Assembly (NCBI GenBank): GCA_038116745.1
Contig: JAYODW010000028.1
Location: 8,217-72,216 of the forward strand
Direction of reading: 5' to 3'
Length of the DNA: 64,000 bases
DNA from: JAYODW01 sp038116745
GTDB taxonomy: Bacteria > Pseudomonadota > Gammaproteobacteria > Ga0077536
The notes beneath the pieces were generated by a model. That model was not told where the DNA came from, ran no database searches, and saw only the letters and a list, made by a program, of their open reading frames with translations. Positions 16,414 through 24,918 of this stretch are shown here, piece by piece (position 1 is the stretch's first letter; each line of letters opens with the position of its first letter). Position numbers and translations under genes: made by a program.

Positions 16414-18804
16414 TCAAACCGTCATGCTGCCCGCAGGCGCGCCCCCCCGGTCACCCGTCAGCCGCGCGGGTGCAGCGCCGTCCGAATGGTCGGAAGGCGC
16501 CGCCCGAGCGGGGAATACGGCACGCGGGCGCAGCACTGCGAACGCCGCCGGCACGAACAACAGCGAACCGAGCAGGTTCATCGCAAGCACGAGTCCCAGC
16601 AGCAAGCCCATTTCGGCCTGGAAACGCAGCGGCGACAGGAACGCCCACGGGATGAGTGGCGCAATCATGGTTACCGCGGTCACGAAAATCGCGTTACCGG
16701 CAGAGCCCAGTGCCGCGTGGATAGCTTCCTCGACGTCGCCCAGTCGGCGAAACTCCTCCTTGATTCGATCAACCATGTAAATGCCGTAATCGACACCGAG
16801 CCCCACCCCGAGCGCCGCCAGTGGCAGCGTACTGACATTGAGTCCCACGCCTTTCCAGGCCATGAACGCATAGGTCAGGAAATTGGCCGTGGCGAGACTG
16901 AGCAACAGGATGAGTACGGTGCCAATCGAGCGGTAATACAGCAGGATGCATAGCGCAATGACGATGACGATCGCGGTCATGGTCTTGACATTGCTGTGCC
17001 GGATCTCGGCGTTGAGTGCCTCGACGATGCCAATCTGTCCGCCGCTGTATAGAAATGCCGCCTTCGACAGGTTGCCGCCCTCAGACTCGAAGAACGCATC
17101 CAGTGCGTCGGTCAGGGCTGCAATGGTTGGTACGCTGTGATCCTCTACAAAAGTCGAAATGTTGCCGATTTCCCACGTGTTATTGGTGAAAGCGGCGAAA
17201 TCACCGGGCTCTCCACGGGAGCGGAACATGTAGATGTCGAAACCCACTTCTTCGGCGGAGTCCGGGATGATCTCGTAGGACGGGTCACCCTCGTAGAGGA
17301 CCGAATTAATGAGTTTGATCACCGGCACCAGGCTCTGTGACGGGCGTGCCTCGGCGACGTGCTCGTAAATGTAGCGATCGAGCGCCTCGGTGGTGTGATA
17401 AACCGCCGGGTCCAGCATGGTGTTCTCGTCGCCCTCGATGTACACCTGCAGCACATCCGTCCCGAGGCGCGAATAGCGGGTATTGATCGATTCGACATCC
17501 TGATTAAAACGCGAGTCGGGCCACAGGATGGCGCTGCCCTTGGTGTCACCAACCTGTAGATTGGTGGCGTAGAACATGCCACTCAGGAGCAGCACAATAG
17601 TAATCCCGACCGCCATGTACTTGTGATCTTCGAGCTGGATGACACCACCCCAGATCCGCTCCACCACGCGCGACCCGCGGCGATGCCGGCGCGGCTTCGG
17701 CAGCAGGCACAGGAGCGCCGTAGAAAACACCAGCGCCGGCGCTATCGACAACAGCCAGATACCGCAGATGACCGCCAGTGATTGGATGCTCGGAATTCGC
17801 GCCAGCCCAAGCACGCCGAAACCCGCAGCATCGGTGACGATGGCGGCCGTACTCGGGATGAGAAGCACGCCAAGCGCGAGCCGCGAACAGTCACGAAATC
17901 CATGCTCGCCCTGCTCGACGTTTTCCAGCACCCGCGATGTCAGCTGCACCCCGTGCGAGAGTACGATGGCGAAAATAAACGCGGGCAGGAGGATCAACAG
18001 CGGGTCAAGGTTGTAGCCAACGTAACCCATTGCACCGAGGCCCCACAGCGTCGCGACGCCCGCCGTGAAGATCGGGACAAGGACACCAATCCAAGTGTGA
18101 AAGTACAGGAACAGGATGATGGCGACGATGCCAAGCGAGACCGCCAGGATCTTGTAAACCTCATCGAGCGACTGGTAGATGTATCCGAGCAGCACCGGTC
18201 GGCCGACGATATGGATCGATGTGGTTTCATCTTCCTCCGCAGCGCGCAACCCCTTCAGGAAGCTGAGCACCGCTGAGAAATCGGCGGTGTCATTGAAATC
18301 GGCAATGATCATCGCTGAACGTTCGTCGTCAGAGACGAGAAAACCGCGGTACTGATTGTTTACCCCACGGCGAAAGGTCGCCATCTCTTCCGGGGTGGTC
18401 GGCAGATCGGGCCACATGATCGCGTTGATCTCGACCCTGCCGCCGCCGCCGCTCACCGCCTTGGTCTTGCGTAAAGCGAGATTCTGATTGAGATGGCGAA
18501 TGCTCTCGGGGTGGTAGTAGATATCGTCGGCGATACGTTTGTATTTCTGCAGGAATTCGAGCGAGTAGATTGATTCTGCTGTCGTGCGGACTTCGACCAG
18601 GGTGGTGTTGGCGCCGCCGAACTGGGCGCCGAAACGCTGTACGAGTTCGACGTTGTGCGAGTCGAGGGGCATCATCTCTTCGAGCACGACGTCAAAGGAC
18701 AAACCACGCACGGCGAAATACCCGGGAATGGTCGTCAGCGCGGTCATCAACAGAAACACGAGCAGCGGGCGCCGCGCGATGAACGCAGCCAGGCGATGAT
18801 TCAT
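16414..18804 (-). CDS. RND/MMPL-superfamily inner-membrane transporter
   Basis: Membrane transporter of 796 residues with two MMPL/SSD-like repeats. An N-terminal helix (LLVFLLMTALTTIPGYFAV) is followed by a periplasmic domain, a five- to six-helix bundle (ILAVSLGIVAIILFLYFHTW onward), a second periplasmic domain after about residue 410, and a second bundle containing GVGLGVDYGIYMVDRI, the charged motif of RND helix 4. The size fits the hydrophobe and lipid transporters of this branch rather than the 1,000-residue drug pumps. Its ATG overlaps the YCF48 stop by four bases, so the two are translationally coupled. Confidence 0.88.
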   Translation of the reverse strand: MNHRLAAFIARRPLLVFLLMTALTTIPGYFAVRGLSFDVVLEEMMPLDSHNVELVQRFGAQFGGANTTLVEVRTTAESIYSLEFLQKYKRIADDIYYHPESIRHLNQNLALRKTKAVSGGGGRVEINAIMWPDLPTTPEEMATFRRGVNNQYRGFLVSDDERSAMIIADFNDTADFSAVLSFLKGLRAAEEDETTSIHIVGRPVLLGYIYQSLDEVYKILAVSLGIVAIILFLYFHTWIGVLVPIFTAGVATLWGLGAMGYVGYNLDPLLILLPAFIFAIVLSHGVQLTSRVLENVEQGEHGFRDCSRLALGVLLIPSTAAIVTDAAGFGVLGLARIPSIQSLAVICGIWLLSIAPALVFSTALLCLLPKPRRHRRGSRVVERIWGGVIQLEDHKYMAVGITIVLLLSGMFYATNLQVGDTKGSAILWPDSRFNQDVESINTRYSRLGTDVLQVYIEGDENTMLDPAVYHTTEALDRYIYEHVAEARPSQSLVPVIKLINSVLYEGDPSYEIIPDSAEEVGFDIYMFRSRGEPGDFAAFTNNTWEIGNISTFVEDHSVPTIAALTDALDAFFESEGGNLSKAAFLYSGGQIGIVEALNAEIRHSNVKTMTAIVIVIALCILLYYRSIGTVLILLLSLATANFLTYAFMAWKGVGLNVSTLPLAALGVGLGVDYGIYMVDRIKEEFRRLGDVEEAIHAALGSAGNAIFVTAVTMIAPLIPWAFLSPLRFQAEMGLLLGLVLAMNLLGSLLFVPAAFAVLRPRAVFPARAAPSDHSDGAAPARLTGDRGGAPAGSMTV

Positions 18805-19940
18805 GGCCGAGTTCCCTTTGCCTGGCGACTTCCGGCGGCGATACGAATGGTGTCGCTGCGCCCGAGCGCCCCGCGCAGGCCGACCGCACCCGTTTCATCG
18901 TCCAACTGGCCGCCGGCGATAATGCCGCGGATACCAACCAGGAATAACTGGCCGTCGCTGGTCACCTCCGCACCAGCGAACCAGGTGAACGGTAGTTGAA
19001 TACTGTCATCCACGGTGACAGGCGTCACCGCGTCACCGTCCGTCAGGCGCAGGACTGCCCGCCCGGTGGCGACCGCGCGACCGTTACCCGCGTCGGCGAC
19101 GGCGAAAAAATGTTCCGTCGTCATGGTCGCGAGCGCGCGGGCGGTATAGGGCGCAGCCGCTGCCGCGTCGCCCCCGGGCGCGTCCGGTTCGGCCGCGTGG
19201 GGCGAGGCCCCGCGGGCGGCGGTCGGTTCCAGTCGCACCAGCGTGCCGTCCAGCCCGCCGGCCAGAAACACACCGTCACCGAGATGCGCCAGCGAGAGGA
19301 GCGTTTTCTTGGTCCCGGCGTCGAACACCTGCCAGGTCGCGCCGCCGTTCTCGGTGTAAGCCGCGACACCAAATTCTCCGACCAGCATGGCGCGGGAGGC
19401 ATCGATCGCGCTCACTGCATGCAGGCGCGGCAGGTCCCGGCCCGTGAACCCGGTAAGCTGCTGCGGCTGCCACGTGCTGCCGCCGTCGACGGTGGCGAGG
19501 ATGGTCGCCTCGTGGCCCACGACCCAGCCGCGATTACCATCCACGAAGGTGACGTCGCGCAGATAGGTGTTCTGTTGCTGCGTCTGCACCTGCCACGTGG
19601 CGCCGCTGTCGGACGTGTGCAGGACGCTTCCCCTGTGACCAACGGCCCAGCCGTGTTGCGTGTCGACGAAAGCGATGCGACGGAGCAGCTCGTTGACGCC
19701 GACCTGGCTCCAGACCCAGTTTTCTCCACCGTCGTCGGTGCGGAGCACGGTGCCCGCATAGCCAGAAATAAAGCCGACATCCGCGGTCGGAAAATCCACG
19801 CCGAACAGGTTGTCGGGCCACAATCGAACGCGTTCATCGGCGTCAAACGCCAGCGCAACAGCCGGACAGCTGACTGCCGCCCAAATCAGCCCTTGCCGCA
19901 GCAGCCTTCTGACTGCCGATGTGGGTTTATCCTTGGGCAT
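18801..19940 (-). CDS. YCF48/BNR-repeat beta-propeller protein
   Basis: Exported protein of 379 residues. A signal peptide lies around LIWAAVSCPAVALAFDAD. The body has repeated YCF48-type blades of the form GWAVGHRGSVLHTSDSGATW and GWVVGHEATILATVDGGSTW. YCF48/HCF136 proteins are assembly factors in phototrophs, but in heterotrophs they often neighbour RND transporters. A periplasmic accessory role is inferred. It overlaps the RND start by four bases and follows the monooxygenase reductase by 21 bp, making this module continuous with the tmo-like operon. Confidence 0.85.
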   Translation of the reverse strand: MPKDKPTSAVRRLLRQGLIWAAVSCPAVALAFDADERVRLWPDNLFGVDFPTADVGFISGYAGTVLRTDDGGENWVWSQVGVNELLRRIAFVDTQHGWAVGHRGSVLHTSDSGATWQVQTQQQNTYLRDVTFVDGNRGWVVGHEATILATVDGGSTWQPQQLTGFTGRDLPRLHAVSAIDASRAMLVGEFGVAAYTENGGATWQVFDAGTKKTLLSLAHLGDGVFLAGGLDGTLVRLEPTAARGASPHAAEPDAPGGDAAAAAPYTARALATMTTEHFFAVADAGNGRAVATGRAVLRLTDGDAVTPVTVDDSIQLPFTWFAGAEVTSDGQLFLVGIRGIIAGGQLDDETGAVGLRGALGRSDTIRIAAGSRQAKGTRP

Positions 19941-19961
19941 TGAGAATGTTCGTCGTTGTAA

Positions 19962-21011
19962 TCAGAAGAATCGGTCGAAATGAACTTGTTCCACCGGAAC
20001 CTTTTGCTCCATCACCAGCATCTGCAGCGCCGCCTGTAGCATTGGCGGCGGGCCCGCGAGGTAGTATTCGTAGTCGGCGAGATTTCCGCGCAGCGTTTCA
20101 TGGACGAGTTCGTGAACGAAGCCGACGTAACCGACCCACGCGTGACGAACGTCCATTTCGGGGACGGAAATCGCCGCCTGATAGGTCACGCGCGACGTAT
20201 AACCGGGCAGTGCCCTCAGGTACTCCTCGCCGCAGATATCGGCCGGCCCGCGACCACCGAAGAAAAAGCGCAGCTGGCGCTCCGCCAGCTGCGGTGCAGC
20301 CGACGCTGCGCGTGCTATCGCGATCAGAGGCGACAGACCGGAACCACCGGCGATGCAGACAATGTCGCGGGGGATATCGTCGCGCAGATAGGCCAGACCA
20401 TAGGGCGCGTCGATGGTCAACGCGTCACCGGACGCCATGTTGTCGAACAGCACGCCGGTGCCGGCGCCGTCCGGCAGGCGTTTGATCAGAAAATGCCACT
20501 CACCGTCATCATTGGCGTTGTTACACATCGAGTAGGCACGCGGCCCGGTAACGTCGGGAATCTCGAGCAGCGCATATTGCCCGGGCAGGAACGAAGCCGG
20601 TCGTTCGCCACGGCAACGAAACTCGCGAATGTCATGGGTGACATCCCGCACGTCGATCAGCTCGACACGCTGCCTCTGCGGGCGATGGTGCGGAATACAG
20701 TTCGGGTCCTGCCGCAGCTTGATGGTGCACTCGCCGCGCGCTGCTGACTGGCACCCGAGCTTGCGTCCCTTGCGTCGGTCGCGTTCGTTGAGCGCGGGCG
20801 CATCCGGCCAGAGATCCTCGATTTCGCCGTCGAGCAGTTCGAACCGGCAACTGCCGCACTGCCCGACATTGCACTCGTAGGGAAACGGCAGACCAGCGCG
20901 CAGCGCCGCGCGCAGCACCGTATCGCCCGGTTCACAGGAAAAGGATTCGCCGCCTTCGATCTGCACCGTGCCGCCGCGTTCGGCTGCGCTCATTGCGGGT
21001 ATTGAGCTCAC
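19962..21011 (-). CDS. tmoF: Monooxygenase NADH:ferredoxin reductase component (TmoF-like)
   Basis: Electron-entry subunit of the diiron monooxygenase, 349 residues. Plant-type [2Fe-2S] ligands are C47, C52, C55 and C87 (YECNVGQCGSCRF, LGCQSAA). An FAD module has RAYSMCNN and an NAD module has GGSGLSPL. It passes electrons from NADH to the Rieske subunit. The GTG at 21011 overlaps the stop of the preceding gene (GTGA), implying coupled translation; an ATG at 20993 is the alternative. It is the sixth and last oxygenase gene in tmoABCDEF order. Confidence 0.92.
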   Translation of the reverse strand: MSSIPAMSAAERGGTVQIEGGESFSCEPGDTVLRAALRAGLPFPYECNVGQCGSCRFELLDGEIEDLWPDAPALNERDRRKGRKLGCQSAARGECTIKLRQDPNCIPHHRPQRQRVELIDVRDVTHDIREFRCRGERPASFLPGQYALLEIPDVTGPRAYSMCNNANDDGEWHFLIKRLPDGAGTGVLFDNMASGDALTIDAPYGLAYLRDDIPRDIVCIAGGSGLSPLIAIARAASAAPQLAERQLRFFFGGRGPADICGEEYLRALPGYTSRVTYQAAISVPEMDVRHAWVGYVGFVHELVHETLRGNLADYEYYLAGPPPMLQAALQMLVMEQKVPVEQVHFDRFF

Positions 21012-22006
21012 CGACTCAGCCCGAGTGCGGTACGAAACGTCGCGGCCGCCGCGCGCGCCTGCGCCGCGGACTCAGCCGCGCCCGGCAGCGCCGCGCACCA
21101 CGCATCGATGGCGCGGTCACCCAACGGTACCCAGCGCGTCAGCCAATCCTCGAGCACCTGCCGGTTGCCCTCTTCGCCGAGAGCGAATTCAACCAGTGCA
21201 CCGCTCCAGCGGCGCTGGCGCTCGCTGTCGCGCAGGGCCGATTCGCACATCAGGCTCAGCAGATCGTCCCGGTAGTCGCGCGCGGTACGCCCGAGCTGGC
21301 GGAACAGCACTTCGTCGGCCGCCGGCCGTGCCACCAGATTGAGCGCGACGAACGCTTCACCCCAGTCGTAGGCAACCAGGGCACGCTCGATGAGTTCGCG
21401 AAAACCCTGCCACGCCGGAGCAGTCTCCCAGTGCTGGCGCTCCCGCTCGGCAAAACCCTGGTCGGACCAGGCATTGGCCAGTTCGCGCGTGCGGTAGGCC
21501 GTGTGCGAAAGCCAGCGCAGGCAATCACCAGCCTGGAAAATCGCACAGTTGCTGATGGTGCTGGCCGGCGCCATCTGCACCAGGTAAGCCGAACCCATCT
21601 GCAGGCCGTGCAGCAGGTAGCGCGATGGGGTGTACAGCAGCGCAAGCGTTGCCAGCCACTCGCGCTCGAGACCGGCATCGTGCTCGCGTTCGGCGAAATC
21701 CTCGAGCAGACCGTCGACGTAATGCTCCTGACCGTCCTGCTGGATGTTGTAGGTGCGATACACCAGTTCGTCCGGGTCGCGAAAAGCGTCCCAGTCGGGG
21801 TGGCTGAGCGGCGACCCTTCGCGATGTTCCCGAAACCACGCATTGACCGGCAGCGCCGGGTCCAGCTCCCAGGGGCATTCGGGCACGTCGGTGCTGAAAT
21901 GCAGGTTGGTCGACACGATGCTGTACTCGTTCGGGCGTTTGCGCGCCTTGTGCAGGTGCGACCAGGTCTTGAGCGGTTTGGCGTCCGCCGCCTTCGCGTC
22001 ACTCAT
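21008..22006 (-). CDS. tmoE: Toluene-monooxygenase-type hydroxylase beta subunit (TmoE-like)
   Basis: Structural (non-metal) subunit of the (alpha-beta-gamma)2 hydroxylase, about 332 residues from the chosen start. Family-typical segments are KTWSHLHKARKRPNEYSIVS, LHFSTDVPECPWELDP, RTYNIQQDGQEHYV and CAIFQAGDCLRWLSHTAYRT. The ATG at 22006 has GGGAG upstream. An ATG at 22039 overlaps the previous stop (TGATG) and cannot be excluded. It sits between the effector and reductase genes. Confidence 0.92.
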   Translation of the reverse strand: MSDAKAADAKPLKTWSHLHKARKRPNEYSIVSTNLHFSTDVPECPWELDPALPVNAWFREHREGSPLSHPDWDAFRDPDELVYRTYNIQQDGQEHYVDGLLEDFAEREHDAGLEREWLATLALLYTPSRYLLHGLQMGSAYLVQMAPASTISNCAIFQAGDCLRWLSHTAYRTRELANAWSDQGFAERERQHWETAPAWQGFRELIERALVAYDWGEAFVALNLVARPAADEVLFRQLGRTARDYRDDLLSLMCESALRDSERQRRWSGALVEFALGEEGNRQVLEDWLTRWVPLGDRAIDAWCAALPGAAESAAQARAAAATFRTALGLSR

Positions 22007-22038
22007 CGAATCACTGCTCCCGTCAGTCGCCGCGCGCA

Positions 22039-22347
22039 TCACGACGCGGCGGAAAAATAAAATCTCATGAACGCCTCGTCCGCCTCGATGCGCCCGGAGA
22101 ACGAACCGAGGATCGTCTCCAGTTCCTGCATCTGAAACGGACGGCCGAGGATCGTTTCCATGGTCTCGCGGCGGATCACGCATTCGTCGTCGGTCTCCAC
22201 GCGCACGTATCCCACCCGATCGTCGACCACGAAAGTCTTGTCGGGATTGTCTTCCTCGAGTGCCTCTATCGCAGCGTCGGCCAGTTCGCCCGGGCGGAAG
22301 ACGGGGCCGACCCGACGCGCACCTGTGGTGCTACCATCGCCACTCAT
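22039..22347 (-). CDS. tmoD: Monooxygenase effector/coupling protein (TmoD/MmoB family)
   Basis: Cofactor-free regulatory protein of 102 residues that binds the hydroxylase and tunes oxygen activation. It matches the MmoB/DmpM family: RVGPVFRPGELADAAIEALE, VRVETDDECVIRRETMETIL, GRPFQMQELETILGSFSGRI. The ATG at 22347 is preceded by GAGGAG; the upstream extension overlaps the ferredoxin gene in another frame and is not credible. Fourth gene of the operon. Confidence 0.92.
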   Translation of the reverse strand: MSGDGSTTGARRVGPVFRPGELADAAIEALEEDNPDKTFVVDDRVGYVRVETDDECVIRRETMETILGRPFQMQELETILGSFSGRIEADEAFMRFYFSAAS

Positions 22348-22399
22348 ATTTTTCTCCTCGTCGCAGACATGTAGGGAACCGGGTGCGGTTGCGGCCGGA

Positions 22400-22732
22400 T
22401 TAAGCCGGCGCGAAATACGGCTCGGCGGCGTCCGCATCCACGAACACGTCGTCACCGCGCAGTTCGACCGGAAATACGGCCAGCCGACAGTCTTCCGGAT
22501 TGATGCCGTTGCCCGTGGCTACGTCGAACTGCCACAAGTGTGCGCGACAGGTCAGCGTTTTTGCCTTGAGCGTGCCTTCTTCGAGTGGTATTTCCTGGTG
22601 CGGGCAAATCCCCTGAACGGCGTAGAGGTCGCCGCCATCGGCATGGACCACGAGGATCTCCTTGCCCCCGACCTCGAACGCCTCCATGTCGCCTTCCCAC
22701 AGGTCGTCCAACGAACACACGCGTGTAAACAC
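22400..22732 (-). CDS. tmoC: Monooxygenase Rieske ferredoxin (TmoC-like)
   Basis: Rieske [2Fe-2S] ferredoxin of 110 residues that links reductase and diiron hydroxylase. The ligands are C43/H45 in GICPHQEI and C62/H65 in TCRAHLWQFD, nearly the spacing and position found in T4moC. No ATG suits; the GTG at 22732, just after a purine-rich GGGAGGGG, gives the normal family length. Third gene of the operon. Confidence 0.9.
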   Translation of the reverse strand: MFTRVCSLDDLWEGDMEAFEVGGKEILVVHADGGDLYAVQGICPHQEIPLEEGTLKAKTLTCRAHLWQFDVATGNGINPEDCRLAVFPVELRGDDVFVDADAAEPYFAPA

Positions 22733-22760
22733 GCCCCTCCCCTCCCGTTTGCTGCCGGCC

Positions 22761-23036
22761 CTAGCCGGCTTCGGCGACAACCGGTTCGAAGAAAACCTCG
22801 ACGGTATCCATCGGCCCGATACCCGCGCCGGCAACCGTCTGCTCGCGCGGAAACGCCTCTTCGGCGTCCTGCAGTCGTACCCGAAGAATGGTGCCCGCAC
22901 GCGACGCGACGCGACGCCCGACGGAATGGTAGGCGCACTTCTGCGCGACCTGGTCCATCGAATCACCGTCATCCACCTCGACGAGCTGGAGCACGAAATC
23001 GCTTTCGAAATTGCTCACGATGGGTAAAGCTGCCAT
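22761..23036 (-). CDS. tmoB: Toluene-monooxygenase-type hydroxylase gamma subunit (TmoB-like)
   Basis: Small ubiquitin-fold subunit of the hydroxylase, 91 residues. Family features include MAALPIVSNFESDFVLQLVE, DDGDSMDQVAQKCAYHSVGR and TILRVRLQDAEEAFPREQ. It lies 27 bp after the alpha subunit gene and 28 bp before the ferredoxin start. Confidence 0.92.
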   Translation of the reverse strand: MAALPIVSNFESDFVLQLVEVDDGDSMDQVAQKCAYHSVGRRVASRAGTILRVRLQDAEEAFPREQTVAGAGIGPMDTVEVFFEPVVAEAG

Positions 23037-23063
23037 TTGCCTGTGCTCCCCGTACGTCCCGGT

Positions 23064-24557
23064 TCAGCTGGCTTGCTGCAGACGCTCATCGTCGCCTGTC
23101 GCCCAGCGGTAATCATGCGCATCGCGGCCAAACTCGCCCGGCTGCAGGCCCATGTAGGCGAGCGCCCCTTCCAGCGTCGGCGGCTGTACGAGGCCGGCCA
23201 CGAATCGATCGACGAGCGTCTGGTGCCCGGCGTAGCGCTCCGGCTCCTGCTCGAAGATCCAGCGATCGGGTTCCGAACCGAAATGGTAGCGACGCCCCTT
23301 GTAATCCAGGTGATAGTCGCGGCAGCGCCATTTCGACCCGGGCGTGCCGAGGATCGGCAGGTTCGACATATTGCAGATCACGGGCAACGTCTCCGGCAGC
23401 GCCAGGTCTTCACGGCCGTTCCTGAGATTCTCGGTAATCACGTCCCAGCAGCGGCCCCAGGTATCGTTCCAGCCTGGGTACTTCGCCTCCAGCCATTCAC
23501 GGTCGGCGGGCGATGCGCCGGCGGCCGGATTCCACCATACCGTCGGGCGCCAGTACCACACGCCGAGATGCATGCCGTGATGCGTCTCGTTCAGTTCGTC
23601 GAGGAAAATGTCCCAGTACCATGGCCGCTTGAGCCCAAGCTCCTCGATGTTGCGCACGAACTGACCGACGATCCACTCCTCCATGAACTCCTTGAACGAA
23701 CTCTCGCGCCGCGCAAGCGGCGTGTAGTAGTCCATGATCGGCCCGGTGAGGACTGAGAACAGCCGCCACGAGCGCCAGAACGCGATGTCGACGCGCTTTT
23801 GCGCCTGCTCCTCGTAACCGTTCTCGAGCAGGATCTTGAGCGCCGGCGCACCAATCTGCGCGTGCCGCGCTTCGTCGGTCTGGATGCTGGAAATGAGATT
23901 GGAGAAACTGAAATCCCCGGCCTCGGCCGCGTCCGCGGCCAGGCCCAGGAACTGCATGTTGGTGAACCCGGTCTCGAAGGCGAAGGTCAGCATGATGGCG
24001 ATCGAGATTGCGTCGCGACAGTTCATCAAATCGGCGAACATGTGGCGTGCCGCAATCGCCGCCCATTCGTTGGTATGCATCGCGCGGTGAGCCCAGTCGA
24101 ACTGTCGATCCTTGGGCACGAACTCGTGCGGGAAAAAGAGCTGGATCTGGCCGTGGCGCAACTCGTCGAGCATGCCGAAGGTCGCCATGTTGCGCATTCC
24201 CGGCGCCTTGCCGAAACGGGCCATGCGTGCCTCGGCCATGCCGGCCGCATACTCCTGCGCGGCAATCGCCCCGTAATGCGACTTGAGCGTCGACAACCAG
24301 CCCGGGTCGGCCTGCTCGCAGAATTTCATCCGCGTCAGCGCGGCCTTGACCGAGTACGCACCCGCGTCTTTCTCACGCTGCACGCTGACGTATTCGCGGA
24401 AAGTCGTTTTGTACGGCTCATCGTAACTTTCCCACACGGCGGGTTCGATCCCGAAGGTGTCGCTCATCTGCGGGGGGAACAACTCCTCGACGGTAACGTG
24501 TGCAGGCGTCCAGTTGGTGTCACGAGCCAGGTCGTACCAGTCAGCGCGTTTCAGCAT
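23064..24557 (-). CDS. tmoA: Toluene-monooxygenase-type hydroxylase alpha subunit, diiron catalytic (TmoA-like)
   Basis: Catalytic subunit of 497 residues that hydroxylates an aromatic ring (or epoxidises an alkene) with O2. All six diiron ligands are visible: E102, E132 and H135 (DELRHGQ), E195 (TFAFETGF), E229 and H232 (TDEARHAQ). Each is displaced by only two residues from the T4MO numbering, and long stretches (AMHTNEWAAIAAR, FRSW-type LFSVLTGPIMDYYTPL, HHGMHLGVWYWRPTVWW) are close to T4MO. The true substrate could differ from toluene. GGAG precedes the ATG by seven bases, and a -24/-12 promoter lies about 70 bp upstream. Confidence 0.95.
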   Translation of the reverse strand: MLKRADWYDLARDTNWTPAHVTVEELFPPQMSDTFGIEPAVWESYDEPYKTTFREYVSVQREKDAGAYSVKAALTRMKFCEQADPGWLSTLKSHYGAIAAQEYAAGMAEARMARFGKAPGMRNMATFGMLDELRHGQIQLFFPHEFVPKDRQFDWAHRAMHTNEWAAIAARHMFADLMNCRDAISIAIMLTFAFETGFTNMQFLGLAADAAEAGDFSFSNLISSIQTDEARHAQIGAPALKILLENGYEEQAQKRVDIAFWRSWRLFSVLTGPIMDYYTPLARRESSFKEFMEEWIVGQFVRNIEELGLKRPWYWDIFLDELNETHHGMHLGVWYWRPTVWWNPAAGASPADREWLEAKYPGWNDTWGRCWDVITENLRNGREDLALPETLPVICNMSNLPILGTPGSKWRCRDYHLDYKGRRYHFGSEPDRWIFEQEPERYAGHQTLVDRFVAGLVQPPTLEGALAYMGLQPGEFGRDAHDYRWATGDDERLQQAS

Positions 24558-24625
24558 GTTGGTCTCCGTTATTGACGCCGCGCGGAAACGAGCAGGAACC
24601 GCACCGGCTAATTGTTCAGGGAACT

Positions 24626-24641
24626 AGCAATCGCTACGCCA
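24626..24641 (-). promoter_or_regulatory. Sigma-54 (-24/-12) promoter of the tmo-like operon
   Basis: On the minus strand the sequence TGGCGTAGCGATTGCT has GG and GC separated by exactly 10 bases, matching the TGGCAC-N5-TTGCA consensus with the invariant dinucleotides. It lies 69-84 bp upstream of the monooxygenase alpha start, pointing into the operon. The divergent gene beside it encodes a sigma-54 activator, as in xylR/Pu and dmpR/Po systems. Confidence 0.75.
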
Positions 24642-24688
24642 TATTGCGCTGCAGTAATTTTTTCTGCTTGGAATTCAGTTTCTTAGCG

Positions 24689-24706
24689 TTGCGATAAACA
24701 ATGCAA
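24689..24706. promoter_or_regulatory. Possible upstream activator site (TTGC-N10-GCAA)
   Basis: An inverted repeat TTGCGATAAACAATGCAA lies about 50-60 bp upstream of the -24 element, between the operon and the divergent activator gene. XylR-family proteins bind inverted repeats at such distances. The arms are only four bases, so this is tentative. Confidence 0.3.
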
Positions 24707-24918
24707 TGGGAAAAACGAGTCACGTGAGGCGATATGGCGGCAAACATATTCCTCAAATCATGCAGTTTTTCTTAGAATAATGAAATCGTCCAGAATTTTG
24801 CGACTATGATGCGATTGCTACGCGGGCCGTTTGCCGTCGCTCGCCATCGCGGCTCGGCTCCCACTGTTCAACCCGCCGCTCGCGCCGTCGGTGCGCCACC
24901 GCCGTTAACGGGGATGCC

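Noticed and set aside
22400..22972. Long version (190 residues) of the TmoC-like gene starting at ATG 22972
   Set aside because: The first 80 residues overlap the TmoB-like gene in another frame and are Arg-rich; the GTG at 22732 gives the normal ferredoxin length.
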